This document shows, in pieces, positions 47,330 through 60,642 of a stretch of 64,000 nt of DNA; within the stretch, counting starts at the first letter, position 1, and the number at the start of each line of letters is the position of its first letter. A program made the translations under genes and the position numbers. The stretch is from Micromonospora chokoriensis (GTDB lineage Bacteria > Actinomycetota > Actinomycetes > Mycobacteriales > Micromonosporaceae): assembly GCF_000718555.1 (NCBI RefSeq), contig NZ_JOAN01000004.1:62001-126000 (forward strand), in the 5' to 3' direction. The notes beneath the pieces are model-generated. The model did no database searches. It was not told the origin of the DNA and was given only the letters and a program-made list of their open reading frames with translations.

Positions 47330-47539
47330 GCCGCGTCCGGGTGCTCAAGATGCACATCACCTGTCCGGCCTGGTGTGGACCTGCGGGAGGGCACCTCAGC
47401 CCCGCCGCGGCCAGGTGTTCCACTCGGGTTGCTGAAAATCGGGCACCCCCACCACGCGGATACCGCGACATCATGGGGACCGAGTTGATCAGCGGCAGAG
47501 CGGTACCGAATTGGTTCGCTCGTCCGATCGGCGCGGCCC

Positions 47540-47554
47540 TACGCTGCACCCATG
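47540..47554 (+). promoter_or_regulatory. Candidate leaderless promoter of proS
   Basis: TACGCT (47540-47545) lies exactly 6 bases before ATG 47552, with no Shine-Dalgarno. Confidence 0.55.
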
Positions 47555-49321
47555 CTGCTACGCATGTCGACCCTGTTGCTGCGGACCCTGCGCGAGGATC
47601 CGGCCGACGCGGAGGTGCCGAGCCACCGGCTGCTGCTTCGCGCCGGCTACATCCGTCGTGCCGCACCGGGCGGCTACACCTGGCTGCCGCTGGGCAAGCT
47701 GGTGCTGGATCGGATCACCGAGGTGGTACGCGCCGAGCTGTTCGCGATCGGCGACCAGGAGGTGCACTTCCCGGCGCTGCTGCCGGCCGATCCCTACCGC
47801 ACGAGCGGCCGGTGGACGGAGTACGGCGACGACATCTTCACCCTCGCCGACCGGCGCGGCGCCGAGCACCTGTTGGCGCCCACCCATGAGGAGATGGCGG
47901 CGCTGCTGGTCAAGGACCTGGTCACCTCGTACCGGGACTTCCCGCTGACGCTGTTCCAGGTGCAGACGAAGTTCCGCGACGAGGCTCGGCCGCGGGCCGG
48001 GCTGCTGCGCGGCCGGGAGTTCCTGATGAAGGACGCGTACTCCTTCGACCTGGACGAGGCGGGGCTGCGGGAGGCGTACGCCCGGCATCGCACCGCGTAC
48101 CAGCGGATCTTCGACCGGTTGGGTCTGGACTACACGGTGGTGGACGCGATGTCCGGCGCGATGGGCGGCTCCGCGTCGGAGGAGTTCCTGGCGGCGACCC
48201 CGGTCGGCGAGGACACCTTCGTCGGCTGCACCGCCTGCGACTACGCGGCCAACACCGAGGCGGTGGTCACCCGCGCGCCGACCGCCGGTGACCTGGGCAC
48301 GCGGCCGGCCGCCGAGGTGCACGACACTCCGGAGACGCCGACGATCGCGAGCCTGGTGGAGTTGGCCAACGCCCGCCGATTGGGCGGCCGGGATGGCTGG
48401 ACCGCCGCCGACACCCTGAAGAACGTCGTGCTCTCCGTCCGTCAGCCGGGTGTCGACCGGGCCGAGCCCTTGGTCGTCGGGCTGCCCGGTGACCGGGAGG
48501 TCGACCTCAAACGGGTCGGTGCCGCGCTGCACCCCGCCCAGGTGACCGTCTTCGAGGAGTGGGCCGCGCATCCCGAGTTGGTACGCGGCTACATCGGGCC
48601 GCAACTGCTCGACAAGCTGGGCATCCGTTACCTGGTCGATCCTCGGGTAGTGGCCGGTTCGGCATGGCTGACCGGGGCGAACGAGCCGGGCCGGCACGCG
48701 ACCGACGTGGTCTGCGGACGGGACTTCACCCCCGACGGCACCATCGAGGCGGCCGACGTACGCGCCGGCGACCCCTGCCCCGACTGCGAGGCCGGCGAGC
48801 TGACCATCCGGCGGGGCATCGAGATCGGGCACATCTTCCAGCTCGGCCGCCGCTTCACCGACGCCTTCGCGGTCGACGTGCTCGGGCCGGCCGGCAAGCC
48901 GGTCCGGCCGACCATGGGCTCGTACGGCATCGGGGTCTCTCGCGCGGTGGCGGCCATCGCCGAACAGCACCACGATGAGCGGGGTCTGGTCTGGCCGGCG
49001 GCGATCGCGCCGTGCGACGTACACCTGGTGGTTGCGGGCAAGGGCCCGCAGCTCGACGCGGCGCTGGAGCTCGGCGGGCACCTCACCGCCGCCGGCCTGC
49101 GGGTGCTTGTCGACGACCGCACGCACGTCTCGGCCGGGGTCAAGTTCACCGACGCCGAGCTGATCGGCATCCCCCGGGCCGTCGTGGTCGGCCGCCGACT
49201 CACCGAGGGGTACGTCGAGCTGCGCGAGCGGGCCGGCGACACGCGCACCGAGCTACCGCTGGACGGTCTGGTGGACCGGATCGTCCACGAGGTACGCCAG
49301 GAACGTGGAAACCTGGTGTAG
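47552..49321 (+). CDS. proS: Prolyl-tRNA synthetase, bacterial type
   Basis: This 589-residue class II aminoacyl-tRNA synthetase charges tRNA-Pro. The N-terminal catalytic core has [19 protein letters not shown] (motif 1 region), [37 protein letters not shown] (in pieces; motif 2) and [13 protein letters not shown] (motif 3). The central insertion (~230-390) is the INS editing domain that clears Ala-tRNA-Pro. The C-terminal anticodon-binding domain ends at ERGNLV. The start [16 protein letters not shown] matches family members. Confidence 0.97.
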   Translation: MLLRMSTLLLRTLREDPADAEVPSHRLLLRAGYIRRAAPGGYTWLPLGKLVLDRITEVVRAELFAIGDQEVHFPALLPADPYRTSGRWTEYGDDIFTLADRRGAEHLLAPTHEEMAALLVKDLVTSYRDFPLTLFQVQTKFRDEARPRAGLLRGREFLMKDAYSFDLDEAGLREAYARHRTAYQRIFDRLGLDYTVVDAMSGAMGGSASEEFLAATPVGEDTFVGCTACDYAANTEAVVTRAPTAGDLGTRPAAEVHDTPETPTIASLVELANARRLGGRDGWTAADTLKNVVLSVRQPGVDRAEPLVVGLPGDREVDLKRVGAALHPAQVTVFEEWAAHPELVRGYIGPQLLDKLGIRYLVDPRVVAGSAWLTGANEPGRHATDVVCGRDFTPDGTIEAADVRAGDPCPDCEAGELTIRRGIEIGHIFQLGRRFTDAFAVDVLGPAGKPVRPTMGSYGIGVSRAVAAIAEQHHDERGLVWPAAIAPCDVHLVVAGKGPQLDAALELGGHLTAAGLRVLVDDRTHVSAGVKFTDAELIGIPRAVVVGRRLTEGYVELRERAGDTRTELPLDGLVDRIVHEVRQERGNLV

Positions 49322-49377
49322 CTGCGGCGTCACGGGGTAGAGCAGTCGGATCGGTAGAAACGTCTTCGGAGGCTCTC

Positions 49378-49803
49378 ATGACCGGTTACCGGGTCAGTGA
49401 CGTGATGACCAAGCAGGTCGTGTACCTGCCGGCGGAGACCACCCTGGACGAGGCGGCCCGGGTGATGAAGGAGGCCGACATCGGTGATGTGGTGGTCACC
49501 GACGGCGCCAGCCTCGCCGGCATGCTCACCGACCGGGACATCGTGGTGCGGGCCGTGGCGGAGAACAGCTCCCCCGCGGCCACCACCATCGGCTCGATCG
49601 TCACCCGCGAGGTCGTCATGATCGAGCAGCACTGCACGGCGGGTGAGGCGGCGGCGCTCATGCGGGACCGGGGCATCCGACGCGTGCTGGTCTGTGACAG
49701 CGACCGCAAGCTGGTGGGAATCGTCTCGCTCGGCGACCTGGCCATGCAGCTCGACCCCACCAGCGCGCTCAGCGAGATCAGCGAGCAGTCGCCCACCGTC
49801 TGA
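49378..49803 (+). CDS. Two-CBS-domain protein
   Basis: This 141-residue protein consists of two CBS motifs (VMTKQVVYLPAETTLDEAAR, MLTDRDIVVR; then IVTREVVMIEQHCTAGEAA, VGIVSLGDLAM). CBS pairs bind adenine nucleotides and act as energy sensors. It has no attached domain, so its partner is unknown. GGAGG precedes ATG 49378, 56 bases after proS. Confidence 0.92.
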   Translation: MTGYRVSDVMTKQVVYLPAETTLDEAARVMKEADIGDVVVTDGASLAGMLTDRDIVVRAVAENSSPAATTIGSIVTREVVMIEQHCTAGEAAALMRDRGIRRVLVCDSDRKLVGIVSLGDLAMQLDPTSALSEISEQSPTV

Positions 49804-49823
49804 GGAGTGCCGCCCGGCACCGG

Positions 49824-49838
49824 TAGCCTCGACACATG
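49824..49838 (+). promoter_or_regulatory. Candidate leaderless promoter of sufE
   Basis: TAGCCT (49824-49829) lies exactly 6 bases before ATG 49836, and there is no Shine-Dalgarno at a normal distance. Confidence 0.55.
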
Positions 49839-50264
49839 GCTGACATGCCGGCCCGACTGGCCGAGATCGTCGACGAGTTCGCCGCCGCGCCGCGCGACCT
49901 GGTGCTGGAAATGCTCCTGGAGTACGCCGACGTCATCCCGGCGCTGCCGGAGGGCACCGCCGAGCGGGAGGGCATGGAGCAGGTGCCCGAGTGCCAGACG
50001 GTGTTCTTCCTCCGCGCCAAGGTGACCCCGGAGGGCACCGTAGCCACGCTCTTCGACTGCCCGCCGGAGGCGCCGACCACCCGGGCGTTCGCCGGGATCC
50101 TCGCCGAAGGTCTGGCGGGTGCGAGCGCCGAGCAGGTGCTGGCCGTGCCGGACGACCTCTATCAGCGGATGGGGCTGGCGCAGGCGATCAGCCCGCTGCG
50201 GATTCGCGGCGGCACGGCGATCCTGGGCCGACTCAAGCGGCAGATCCGGGAACAACTCGGCTGA
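49836..50264 (+). CDS. SufE-family cysteine desulfurase acceptor
   Basis: This 142-residue protein accepts sulfane sulfur from SufS for iron-sulfur cluster assembly. The active Cys53 sits in VPECQTVFFL and is followed by the typical VATLFDCPPEAPTTRAFA and SPLRIRGGTAILGRLK. There is no suf operon nearby. It may instead work with the rhodanese at 41477-42379, which is its usual neighbour in other actinomycetes. Confidence 0.92.
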   Translation: MADMPARLAEIVDEFAAAPRDLVLEMLLEYADVIPALPEGTAEREGMEQVPECQTVFFLRAKVTPEGTVATLFDCPPEAPTTRAFAGILAEGLAGASAEQVLAVPDDLYQRMGLAQAISPLRIRGGTAILGRLKRQIREQLG

Positions 50265-50284
50265 CCGCGAGGTTGGCACCGATC

Positions 50285-50926
50285 ATGGAGATCGAGATCT
50301 ACGCGGACGTCATCTGCCCGTGGTGCTACATCGGCAAGCGCCGGCTGGATGAGGCCCTCGCCAGCTACGAGGGCGAGGTGACGGTCCGCTACCGGCCGTT
50401 CCAGCTCGACCCGTCGCCGGTGCCGCAGCCTCTTCCGCTGGTGGAGGCGCTGGCCGGCAAGTTCGGCGGCCCGGAGCGCGCCCGGCAGATGGTCGACCAC
50501 GTGACCCAGGTCGCGGCCGGTGACGGGCTACGGCTGGACTACGACCGCGCGGTGATCGCCAACACCTTCGACGCGCACCGGCTGGTCTCCTGGGCCAACG
50601 ACCAGGGCAGGGCGGGCGAGATGGTGGAGGCGCTCTACCAGGCGCACTTCAACCACGGCGTCGACGTCGGGTCGCGGGAGGCGCTGGCCACCCTGGCCGG
50701 CGAGATCGGCCTGGACGCTGCCGACGCGCGTCGGTTCCTGGACTCCGACGAGCGGGTCGCCGACGTCTCCGCCGACCTGGCCACCGCCCGGGACCTGGGC
50801 ATCACCAGCGTGCCGACCTTCATCCTGGCCGGGAAGTACGCAGTCTCCGGCGCGCAGGAGGTGCAGACGTTGCTCGCCGCGCTCGCCGAGGTCGAGCAGC
50901 GCGAATCCGCAGCCCACTCACACTGA
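50285..50926 (+). CDS. DsbA-family oxidoreductase (FrnE-like)
   Basis: This 213-residue thioredoxin-fold protein has the active site C11-PWC14 (VICPWCYIGKRRLD), the helical insert with NTFDAHRLVSWA and the cis-Pro loop ITSVPTFILAGKY. It has no signal peptide, so it acts in the cytoplasm like the FrnE group. It lies 20 bases after sufE; GAGG is 12 bases from ATG 50285. Confidence 0.92.
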   Translation: MEIEIYADVICPWCYIGKRRLDEALASYEGEVTVRYRPFQLDPSPVPQPLPLVEALAGKFGGPERARQMVDHVTQVAAGDGLRLDYDRAVIANTFDAHRLVSWANDQGRAGEMVEALYQAHFNHGVDVGSREALATLAGEIGLDAADARRFLDSDERVADVSADLATARDLGITSVPTFILAGKYAVSGAQEVQTLLAALAEVEQRESAAHSH

Positions 50927-50944
50927 GTCACCCGTGGTCGGGAT

Positions 50945-50992
50945 CCGGCATCGATGATCACGATGTTTCACGTGCAACAACATCGATGCCGG
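50945..50992. promoter_or_regulatory. parS-like site within an inverted repeat
   Basis: TGTTTCACGTGCAACA (50964-50979) matches the ParB-binding parS consensus at 15 of 16 positions (C instead of A at position 12). It lies inside the loop of a 12-bp perfect inverted repeat, CCGGCATCGATG (50945-50956) and CATCGATGCCGG (50981-50992). The place is the gap between two convergent genes about 13 kb from gyrA, where origin-proximal parS sites are expected. The outer repeat may also serve as a terminator. Confidence 0.7.
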
Positions 50993-50999
50993 TGCCTGG

Positions 51000-51548
51000 T
51001 CAGGCCGGCTTGGCCAGCCCTTCCACCACCCGCGCGCCGGGCAGCGCGCCTAGCGCCGGCCCGGGCAGCGCGATCTTGCTGTGTCGTACGCCGGACCCGA
51101 CGATCACGTGCGGTGTGGCGATGACCCGCGCGTCGACCAGGATCGGCCACTGGGCCGGCAACCCGATCGGAGTGATTCCGCCGTACTCCATGCCGGTCAA
51201 CTCGACCGCGTCGGTCATCGAGGCGAAGCTCGCCTTGCGGACGTCCAGCGCCCGGCGGGCCACCCCGTTCACGTCGGCCCGAGTGGTGGCCAGAACGATG
51301 CAGGCCGCGTAGCGGACCACGCCATCGCGCTTGCCCGCCACCACGACACAGTTGGCCGACACGTCCAACCCCACCTCGTACGCCGCACAGAACGCGGCGG
51401 TGTCGGCGAGATCGGCGTCGATCGGCGCGACCAGCACGTCGTCGACGTCCACCGGCGCGTCGGCGGGCCACTGCGCGATGGCCTCGGCAACCGGCGGGGC
51501 AAGCAGATCCAGGCGGGCGCGGGCCGGTTCGGTCTTCAGCGTTCCCAT
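51000..51548 (-). CDS. YbaK/EbsC-family aminoacyl-tRNA deacylase-like protein
   Basis: This 182-residue single-domain protein is of the YbaK fold, related to the ProS editing domain. Supporting stretches are SANCVVVAGKRDG, ADVNGVARRALDVRKASFA, TGMEYGGITPIGLP and VRHSKIALPG. It probably hydrolyses mischarged tRNA (Cys- or Ala-tRNA-Pro). ATG 51548 or the GTG just before it is the start, with GAGG upstream. Confidence 0.9.
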   Translation of the reverse strand: MGTLKTEPARARLDLLAPPVAEAIAQWPADAPVDVDDVLVAPIDADLADTAAFCAAYEVGLDVSANCVVVAGKRDGVVRYAACIVLATTRADVNGVARRALDVRKASFASMTDAVELTGMEYGGITPIGLPAQWPILVDARVIATPHVIVGSGVRHSKIALPGPALGALPGARVVEGLAKPA

Positions 51549-51643
51549 CACGGGTGCGATCCTCGCATCCGCGACGCTGAACTGCCCGGCGGCTCCCCGG
51601 CCGCCCGGCGACGCCACCGGCCGACGCCGGATCGATCCGGCGC

Positions 51644-51838
51644 TCAACTGCCGGCGAGGAACGCGTTGTCGCGCATGAAGGAGCGGTCGCGGGCAGCAGC
51701 CAACTCCTCCTCGCGCTGGGCCTTGGCCCGTTGCAGCTCCAGATCCTCGAACGCGTGCCGGACACCCAGCCGGATCACGCCGTAGAGGAAGACGAAGCCG
51801 AAGACGTAGAGGATCACCGTGGTGACGACAGCGAACAT
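51644..51838 (-). CDS. Small single-pass membrane protein
   Basis: This 64-residue protein has one membrane segment (~3-24) followed by an amphipathic charged helix (LELQRAKAQREEELAAARD) that could form a coiled coil. The family is not recognised. No strong Shine-Dalgarno is seen at ATG 51838. Confidence 0.65.
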   Translation of the reverse strand: MFAVVTTVILYVFGFVFLYGVIRLGVRHAFEDLELQRAKAQREEELAAARDRSFMRDNAFLAGS

Positions 51839-51916
51839 GGCGTCACCGTAAGACGAACGTGAACCGTTGTTGCTCTCATTTCCGGCCGGTTCCCCCGTAC
51901 GTGTCCGCGTGGCGGG

Positions 51917-52570
51917 TCAGCCCGAGCGGATCAGGTCCAACACGGTAAGCACCGCGAAGAACGCGATCACGATCTCGTTGACGATCCAGGCGTGCCCCTC
52001 GGCCCATTCCCGCATCCGGGCCAACGCCCGCGCGGCCCGGTCCCCGAGGAGCAGCAACGCCAGCAGGGGCAACGCGAGCAGGAGCACCGTGAGCAGCACG
52101 AACGGCACCAGGTGCCACCAGGGCAGGTTGTGTCGGGCCACGGTCGCCCCGACGGTGGCCATGGTCAGGTCGTCGGTGGGCGTCACCACGAAGAGCAGCG
52201 CGCCCAGTCGCAGTGTCTGGCGCGGATCGGCACGCTCGATGCTCCCCAGCCATCGTGGCGGTCCGGACCGATTGCGCCGTAGCCAAATCAGCACGGCCAG
52301 GATCACCAGCAGGGCGAGCACCACCAGGTCGATGGCGGGGCCGCGATCGACCTTGCCCGCGACGGCTTTGGCATCGGCGACCAGACCGCCCACCAACCGG
52401 GTCAGCAGCCAACCCACTGTCACACCGGCGGCGACCACCAGCCCCGCGCCAGCGAGGAAGCCGAGCGACGCCGCCCGGGGCCGATCCGACGACGCGAGGA
52501 AGACCGCCACCACCAACTGCGTCCCGGCGACCATGACCACGGCGAGCGGCAGAATGGTCAGGAAGTTCAT
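51917..52570 (-). CDS. GAP (Sap)-family polytopic membrane protein
   Basis: This 217-residue protein has about six membrane segments and the family features FLTILPLAVVMVAGTQLV at the N-terminus and VTPTDDLTM in the middle. The family includes the mycobacterial Sap/GAP proteins implicated in glycolipid or sulfolipid export; the substrate here is unknown. GGGAGG lies 10 bases before ATG 52570. Confidence 0.8.
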   Translation of the reverse strand: MNFLTILPLAVVMVAGTQLVVAVFLASSDRPRAASLGFLAGAGLVVAAGVTVGWLLTRLVGGLVADAKAVAGKVDRGPAIDLVVLALLVILAVLIWLRRNRSGPPRWLGSIERADPRQTLRLGALLFVVTPTDDLTMATVGATVARHNLPWWHLVPFVLLTVLLLALPLLALLLLGDRAARALARMREWAEGHAWIVNEIVIAFFAVLTVLDLIRSG

Positions 52571-52621
52571 CGTCCGTCATCCTCCCGGCACAATCAGGTC
52601 AGACGCGGCCGAATCCCCGGA

Positions 52622-54010
52622 TCACCCGCCCGGCCGCACGCTCCCGCCGACCACGACACGACCGGCCAGCAGTGCTCCGACCAGCGCCAACCCCGCAGCT
52701 ACCACGAGAGTCGCCGTGTAGCTGGCCGGGCCCGGCGCGCTTCCCGCCGCCAACACGGCTCCGGTAAGCGCCAGCACGGTCGCCGCGAAGAGGGAGTCGC
52801 CCAGCTGCAATGACGAGCTGTTGCGGCCCTGCTCACCCGGCGCGGACAACTCCAGGGTGAGCACCGACAACGACGGATAGAGCAGCCCCATGCCCAGGCC
52901 GGCGACCGCCCAACCGGCCACGGCGACGGTCACCGGCAGCTCGGGCCAGACGGCCAGCGCCACCATGGCGGTGCCGACCGTGATGCAGCTCAGCCCGGCG
53001 CGCGGCAGGCTGGCCCGCGACGCCGGCACCGGGATCCGGCCCTGCAACCAGGAGCCCACCGACCAGGCCAACGCGCCGACGGTGAGGACCAGCCCGGCTG
53101 CGGTCGGCGAGAGGCCCCGCTCCCGGGAGAGCAACAACGGGATGACCACCTCGGCGCCGACGAAGGCCGCCGACGCCAGGCCACGCAGCCCGACGACGGT
53201 GGGCAACCCTCGCGCGGCCCGAAGAAACCCGGCCGGCAGCAGGCGCGGGGCACACACCAGCAGGCCAACCACGGCGAACGCGACCAGCACCAGAGCGGTA
53301 GCGCCGCGCTGCTGCCCCCCGATGTGCAGCAGTGCGGCACTCACCGCGGCCCCGCACGCCCAACCGATCCGCGCGGCTGCACCCGCCGGTGGGCTGGTCG
53401 CCGCGCTCCGGCCCAGCGACCGCAGGCCGGGGTGGATCAGCAGTACCGCCGGCACGGCCACCGCCGGTACCGCCAGGAAGACCCACCGCCAGCCCAGGTA
53501 CTGCACGATCAGGCCGGCAACCGCCGGCCCGACCATCGACGGTACGACCCACGCCGCCGCGAACGCCGCGAAGATCCGCCGGTGCAGTTCCTGCGGGTAC
53601 GCGTGCCCGACGATCACGTAGAGCGCCACCGAGAGCAGCCCGGAGCCGAACCCCTGCACGACCCGCCCGACGACCAGCGCGCTCATCACGGGGGCGGTCC
53701 CGGCGATCAGCAACCCGACCACGAACCAGGCGACGCCGTGCCACATCGGGCCACGAGGACCTCGGGCGTCGCACCAGATGCCGGAGACCACCATGGCCAG
53801 CACGCCGGTGGCGAACGGGCCACCGAACGCGATCCCGTACAGCGCCAGCCCGTCCAGGCTGCGGGCGACGGTCGGCATCGCCGTGCCGACCGCCAGCGCC
53901 TCGAACGCGAGGAGTGAGATCAGCGCGACGATGCCCACCGTCATCGCGCGCAGTCGGGGTGCGAACAGCCCTGGTGCGGCAGGTACGGCGGTGACGGTTG
54001 TGCTCGGCAT
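52622..54010 (-). CDS. MFS transporter
   Basis: This 462-residue protein has about 14 membrane segments. GIWCDARGPRGPMW near residue 75 replaces the usual A motif, and motif C-like GPAVAGLIVQYLGWRWVF lies near residue 160, typical of the DHA2 drug-exporter group. The substrate is unknown. ATG 54010 lacks a good Shine-Dalgarno; the TTG at 54031 is the alternative. Confidence 0.88.
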   Translation of the reverse strand: MPSTTVTAVPAAPGLFAPRLRAMTVGIVALISLLAFEALAVGTAMPTVARSLDGLALYGIAFGGPFATGVLAMVVSGIWCDARGPRGPMWHGVAWFVVGLLIAGTAPVMSALVVGRVVQGFGSGLLSVALYVIVGHAYPQELHRRIFAAFAAAWVVPSMVGPAVAGLIVQYLGWRWVFLAVPAVAVPAVLLIHPGLRSLGRSAATSPPAGAAARIGWACGAAVSAALLHIGGQQRGATALVLVAFAVVGLLVCAPRLLPAGFLRAARGLPTVVGLRGLASAAFVGAEVVIPLLLSRERGLSPTAAGLVLTVGALAWSVGSWLQGRIPVPASRASLPRAGLSCITVGTAMVALAVWPELPVTVAVAGWAVAGLGMGLLYPSLSVLTLELSAPGEQGRNSSSLQLGDSLFAATVLALTGAVLAAGSAPGPASYTATLVVAAGLALVGALLAGRVVVGGSVRPGG

Positions 54011-54069
54011 CGCCCGAGCATGCGACCTCAACCCTGATTCATGTCAATCGTCGGGTGACCTGGCTCGCA

Positions 54070-54330
54070 TCAGGCAGTCTGCAGCGCCTCCCCGACACCG
54101 CGCACCAGGCCGGAGAAATGTTGGTCGGCCAGCAGGTGGCCAGCGGTGATCACCACAGCGATCGGCCACTCGATGACCTGTAGCGCCGCGAGCACCCCGA
54201 GCCCGGCGTAGTAGGCGACCTTGTCCGGTGGCGGCACCGCCACCTCACCCAGCACCGGCAGGTGAACCCGCCGGCCGTACATCTGGACGTTCTCGCGCGA
54301 ACCGGTGAGATGTCGCGTCAGCGTGCTCAT
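54070..54330 (-). CDS. Small membrane-associated protein
   Basis: This 86-residue protein has a polar N-terminal third (TRHLTGSRENVQMYGRR), the stretch PVLGEVAVPPPDKVAYYAGL, and one long hydrophobic segment (~46-64). GGGGGAGG precedes ATG 54330. It is divergent from the giant P-type ATPase gene, about 100 bases away, and may be functionally linked to it. No known family. Confidence 0.72.
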   Translation of the reverse strand: MSTLTRHLTGSRENVQMYGRRVHLPVLGEVAVPPPDKVAYYAGLGVLAALQVIEWPIAVVITAGHLLADQHFSGLVRGVGEALQTA

Positions 54331-54432
54331 GCCGGCCTCCCCCTGTTCCGGTGAAGGTCGTCGGATTCCACGGCCCACCCCGTCCATGCGCCAGTGACGG
54401 CGGAAAATTCCGCCACCCAGGGGGCATAACGG

Positions 54433-59007
<4,575 letters not shown>

Positions 59008-59051
59008 ACACCGAACGGCCGCGTTGAAGCTCTCGCCAAGGACTCCCCACC

Positions 59052-59080
59052 GGAGATGCAACATCTCCATGTTTCAACAT
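59052..59080. repeat. Two adjacent small inverted repeats
   Basis: GGAGATG-CAA-CATCTCC (59052-59068) is followed directly by ATGTT-TC-AACAT (59069-59080). They lie between the ATPase stop and the surface-protein start, and may be a terminator or an operator. Confidence 0.5.
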
Positions 59081-59101
59081 CCAACGGGGAGTAGGTTCCA
59101 T

Positions 59102-59830
59102 ATGCGATGGAAGGTCCCGGCTGGCGTCCTGATGGCGCTGGCCTTTTTGATTCCGGCGGCACCCGCGGTGGCGCAGACTGCATCACCCGGGCTGAACGAC
59201 GCCTGCCAAACGGTCGAGCGCAAGGTCTACACGGACCTCCGCAAGCTTGTCACCATCGACCTGGACACCGCCACCGATGTTCAGGTTCGGGTGTTGACCG
59301 CGCAGATCCTGAGTGCGGCGAACGCCGCCTCGTTCGTCGTTCTGCCTCCCGCCATTCAGAAGCATCTGGACGGCACTCCGGAGGATCTGCGCGCGTTCCT
59401 CAAGACTGATCTGCAGCAGGCCTGGACGACGGATCTTCGGGTCAGGGTGACCCAGACGTTGACGAAGGCTGGTGTCAACGTGAAGGCAGCCGCGCAGACG
59501 ACGCTCGACGACGGGTCGATCGATGTCTTACTGGCTTACCTGAACGACGGCCTGTACGCCGCGCGCGCCCTTGACTGCAAGGCTCAGCCCACGCCGACGC
59601 CGAGCGCCTCCTCCAGTGCCACGCCGAGCGCCTCTCCCAGCGCCACGGCGACTGCTGCACCGGCGCCCAGTGTCTCCAGTGGCGCGGCCGCCCCCGGTGG
59701 CGAGGGCGGCGGGCTTCCCGTAACCGGTGCCGCGACCGCGACCGTGGTGGGCATTGGCGGCGCGCTGCTGCTCCTCGGCGGCGCGATCTACCTGATCGGA
59801 CGCCGCCGCCGCACCCACTTCGCGGCATAG
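59102..59830 (+). CDS. LPXTG-type cell-surface protein, ALF-repeat-like
   Basis: This 242-residue exported protein has a signal peptide (MRWKVPAGVL..., cleavage near AVAQ, ~25). A mostly helical domain of ~130 residues resembles the short Ala-Leu-Phe repeats of actinomycete surface proteins. A Thr/Ser/Pro/Ala spacer follows, then the sorting signal LPVTG, a membrane segment and the basic tail GRRRRTHFAA. A sortase probably attaches it to peptidoglycan. ATG 59102 is preceded by GGGGAG at a long spacing. Ligand and role are unknown. Confidence 0.82.
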   Translation: MRWKVPAGVLMALAFLIPAAPAVAQTASPGLNDACQTVERKVYTDLRKLVTIDLDTATDVQVRVLTAQILSAANAASFVVLPPAIQKHLDGTPEDLRAFLKTDLQQAWTTDLRVRVTQTLTKAGVNVKAAAQTTLDDGSIDVLLAYLNDGLYAARALDCKAQPTPTPSASSSATPSASPSATATAAPAPSVSSGAAAPGGEGGGLPVTGAATATVVGIGGALLLLGGAIYLIGRRRRTHFAA

Positions 59831-59950
59831 CTCACCCAATGCGCGCCCGGCCCGATTCTTCGTCGGGCCGGGCGCAGCCCTTCATGCCCTTGGTTCCGTC
59901 CGCCAGCTGATGGCTCCGAGCGCTGACTGGCGGCGTTCGCAGCGAAGTTC

Positions 59951-59988
59951 ATGATGTCCCTGAGTCATCATGATGTCCCTGAGTCATC
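59951..59988 (+). repeat. Tandem duplication of a 19-base unit
   Basis: ATGATGTCCCTGAGTCATC occurs twice head to tail. Each copy is itself weakly palindromic (ATGA...TCAT). It lies in the 246-base gap before the membrane-protein gene at 60076. Confidence 0.9.
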
Positions 59989-60063
59989 GCGCTCACCAGA
60001 ACGGGATCGCCCCGACGGGCAGCGCCATCACCGCGCAAGGACAGCCTCATTGATCTCGCTGGC

Positions 60064-60078
60064 TAGCCTGACGTCATG
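60064..60078 (+). promoter_or_regulatory. Candidate leaderless promoter
   Basis: TAGCCT (60064-60069) lies exactly 6 bases before ATG 60076, with no Shine-Dalgarno. Confidence 0.5.
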
Positions 60079-60510
60079 CCGTCGTTCTTGGCCACCGGGA
60101 CTCGTCCAAAGGTCTGGCCATCCCTTCCGCTGGCGCTGCTGCTGCCGTGCAGCCTGCTGATACTGATAGGTGCCACCGATGACCGCCAGCCGCCCCCACC
60201 GGCCGGCGTACTCCTGCCAGCGACGGTGGTCGCGGTGGAACCGGCCCACGGCACCCAGAGCGCCTACGTGCAGGTACGTGTCGTCACGGCCGACGGGCCG
60301 ACCACCTGCGGCATCGGTGCGCGCTCGTTCCCCGACCGGCGGCTTCCGTCGCTGCACCAGCAACTGACAATCGATTACACCCCGGCCAGGTGCATGCCGA
60401 AGCCAATCAACACCGAGATGCCCCGAGGTGTGATCGTCGCCATGGGCGCCAGTGGACTGGCGGCGTCGCTCTTCTGGCTCTGGGCCGGTCGAAAAAATAA
60501 ACTCCGGTGA
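60076..60510 (+). CDS. Small membrane protein, DUF3592-like
   Basis: This 144-residue protein has membrane segments at ~15-33 and ~119-137. The extracytoplasmic part between them (PATVVAVEPAHG, TIDYTPARC) has two Cys and a small beta-domain reminiscent of DUF3592. Its last codons and stop lie within the terminator of the opposite-strand tRNA-Ala. Function unknown. Confidence 0.65.
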   Translation: MPSFLATGTRPKVWPSLPLALLLPCSLLILIGATDDRQPPPPAGVLLPATVVAVEPAHGTQSAYVQVRVVTADGPTTCGIGARSFPDRRLPSLHQQLTIDYTPARCMPKPINTEMPRGVIVAMGASGLAASLFWLWAGRKNKLR

Positions 60511-60523
60511 CCTGCACCGGAGT
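60501..60523 (-). terminator. Intrinsic terminator of tRNA-Ala with T tract
   Basis: ACTCCGGTG and CACCGGAGT form a perfect 9-bp stem with a 5-base loop. On the minus strand it is followed by TTATTTTTTC, a true U-run terminator and rare in this GC-rich window. It overlaps the 3' end of the plus-strand gene at 60076-60510. Confidence 0.92.
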
Positions 60524-60524
60524 T

Positions 60525-60600
60525 TGGTGGAGCCCAGGGGACTCGAACCCCTAACCCCTGCCTTGCAAAGGCAGTGCTCTGCCAGTTGAGCTAGGGCCCC
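60525..60600 (-). tRNA. tRNA-Ala (anticodon TGC)
   Basis: Reading the minus strand, acceptor GGGGCCC pairs with GGGCTCC, the D arm is AGCTCAACTGGCAGAGC, the anticodon stem-loop CTGCCTTTGCAAGGCAG contains TGC, and the T arm is GGGG-TTCGAGT-CCCC. A 3' CCA is encoded at 60527-60525. Confidence 0.97.
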
Positions 60601-60642
60601 GTGAGTGGCCGTGGCGTCGATCGCTCGTCGCCGGGCCGGACG

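Noticed and set aside
47258..47551. T-box or other riboswitch ahead of proS
   Set aside because: No T-box motif or specifier structure was seen, and the -10 box 6 bases before the ATG leaves no leader.
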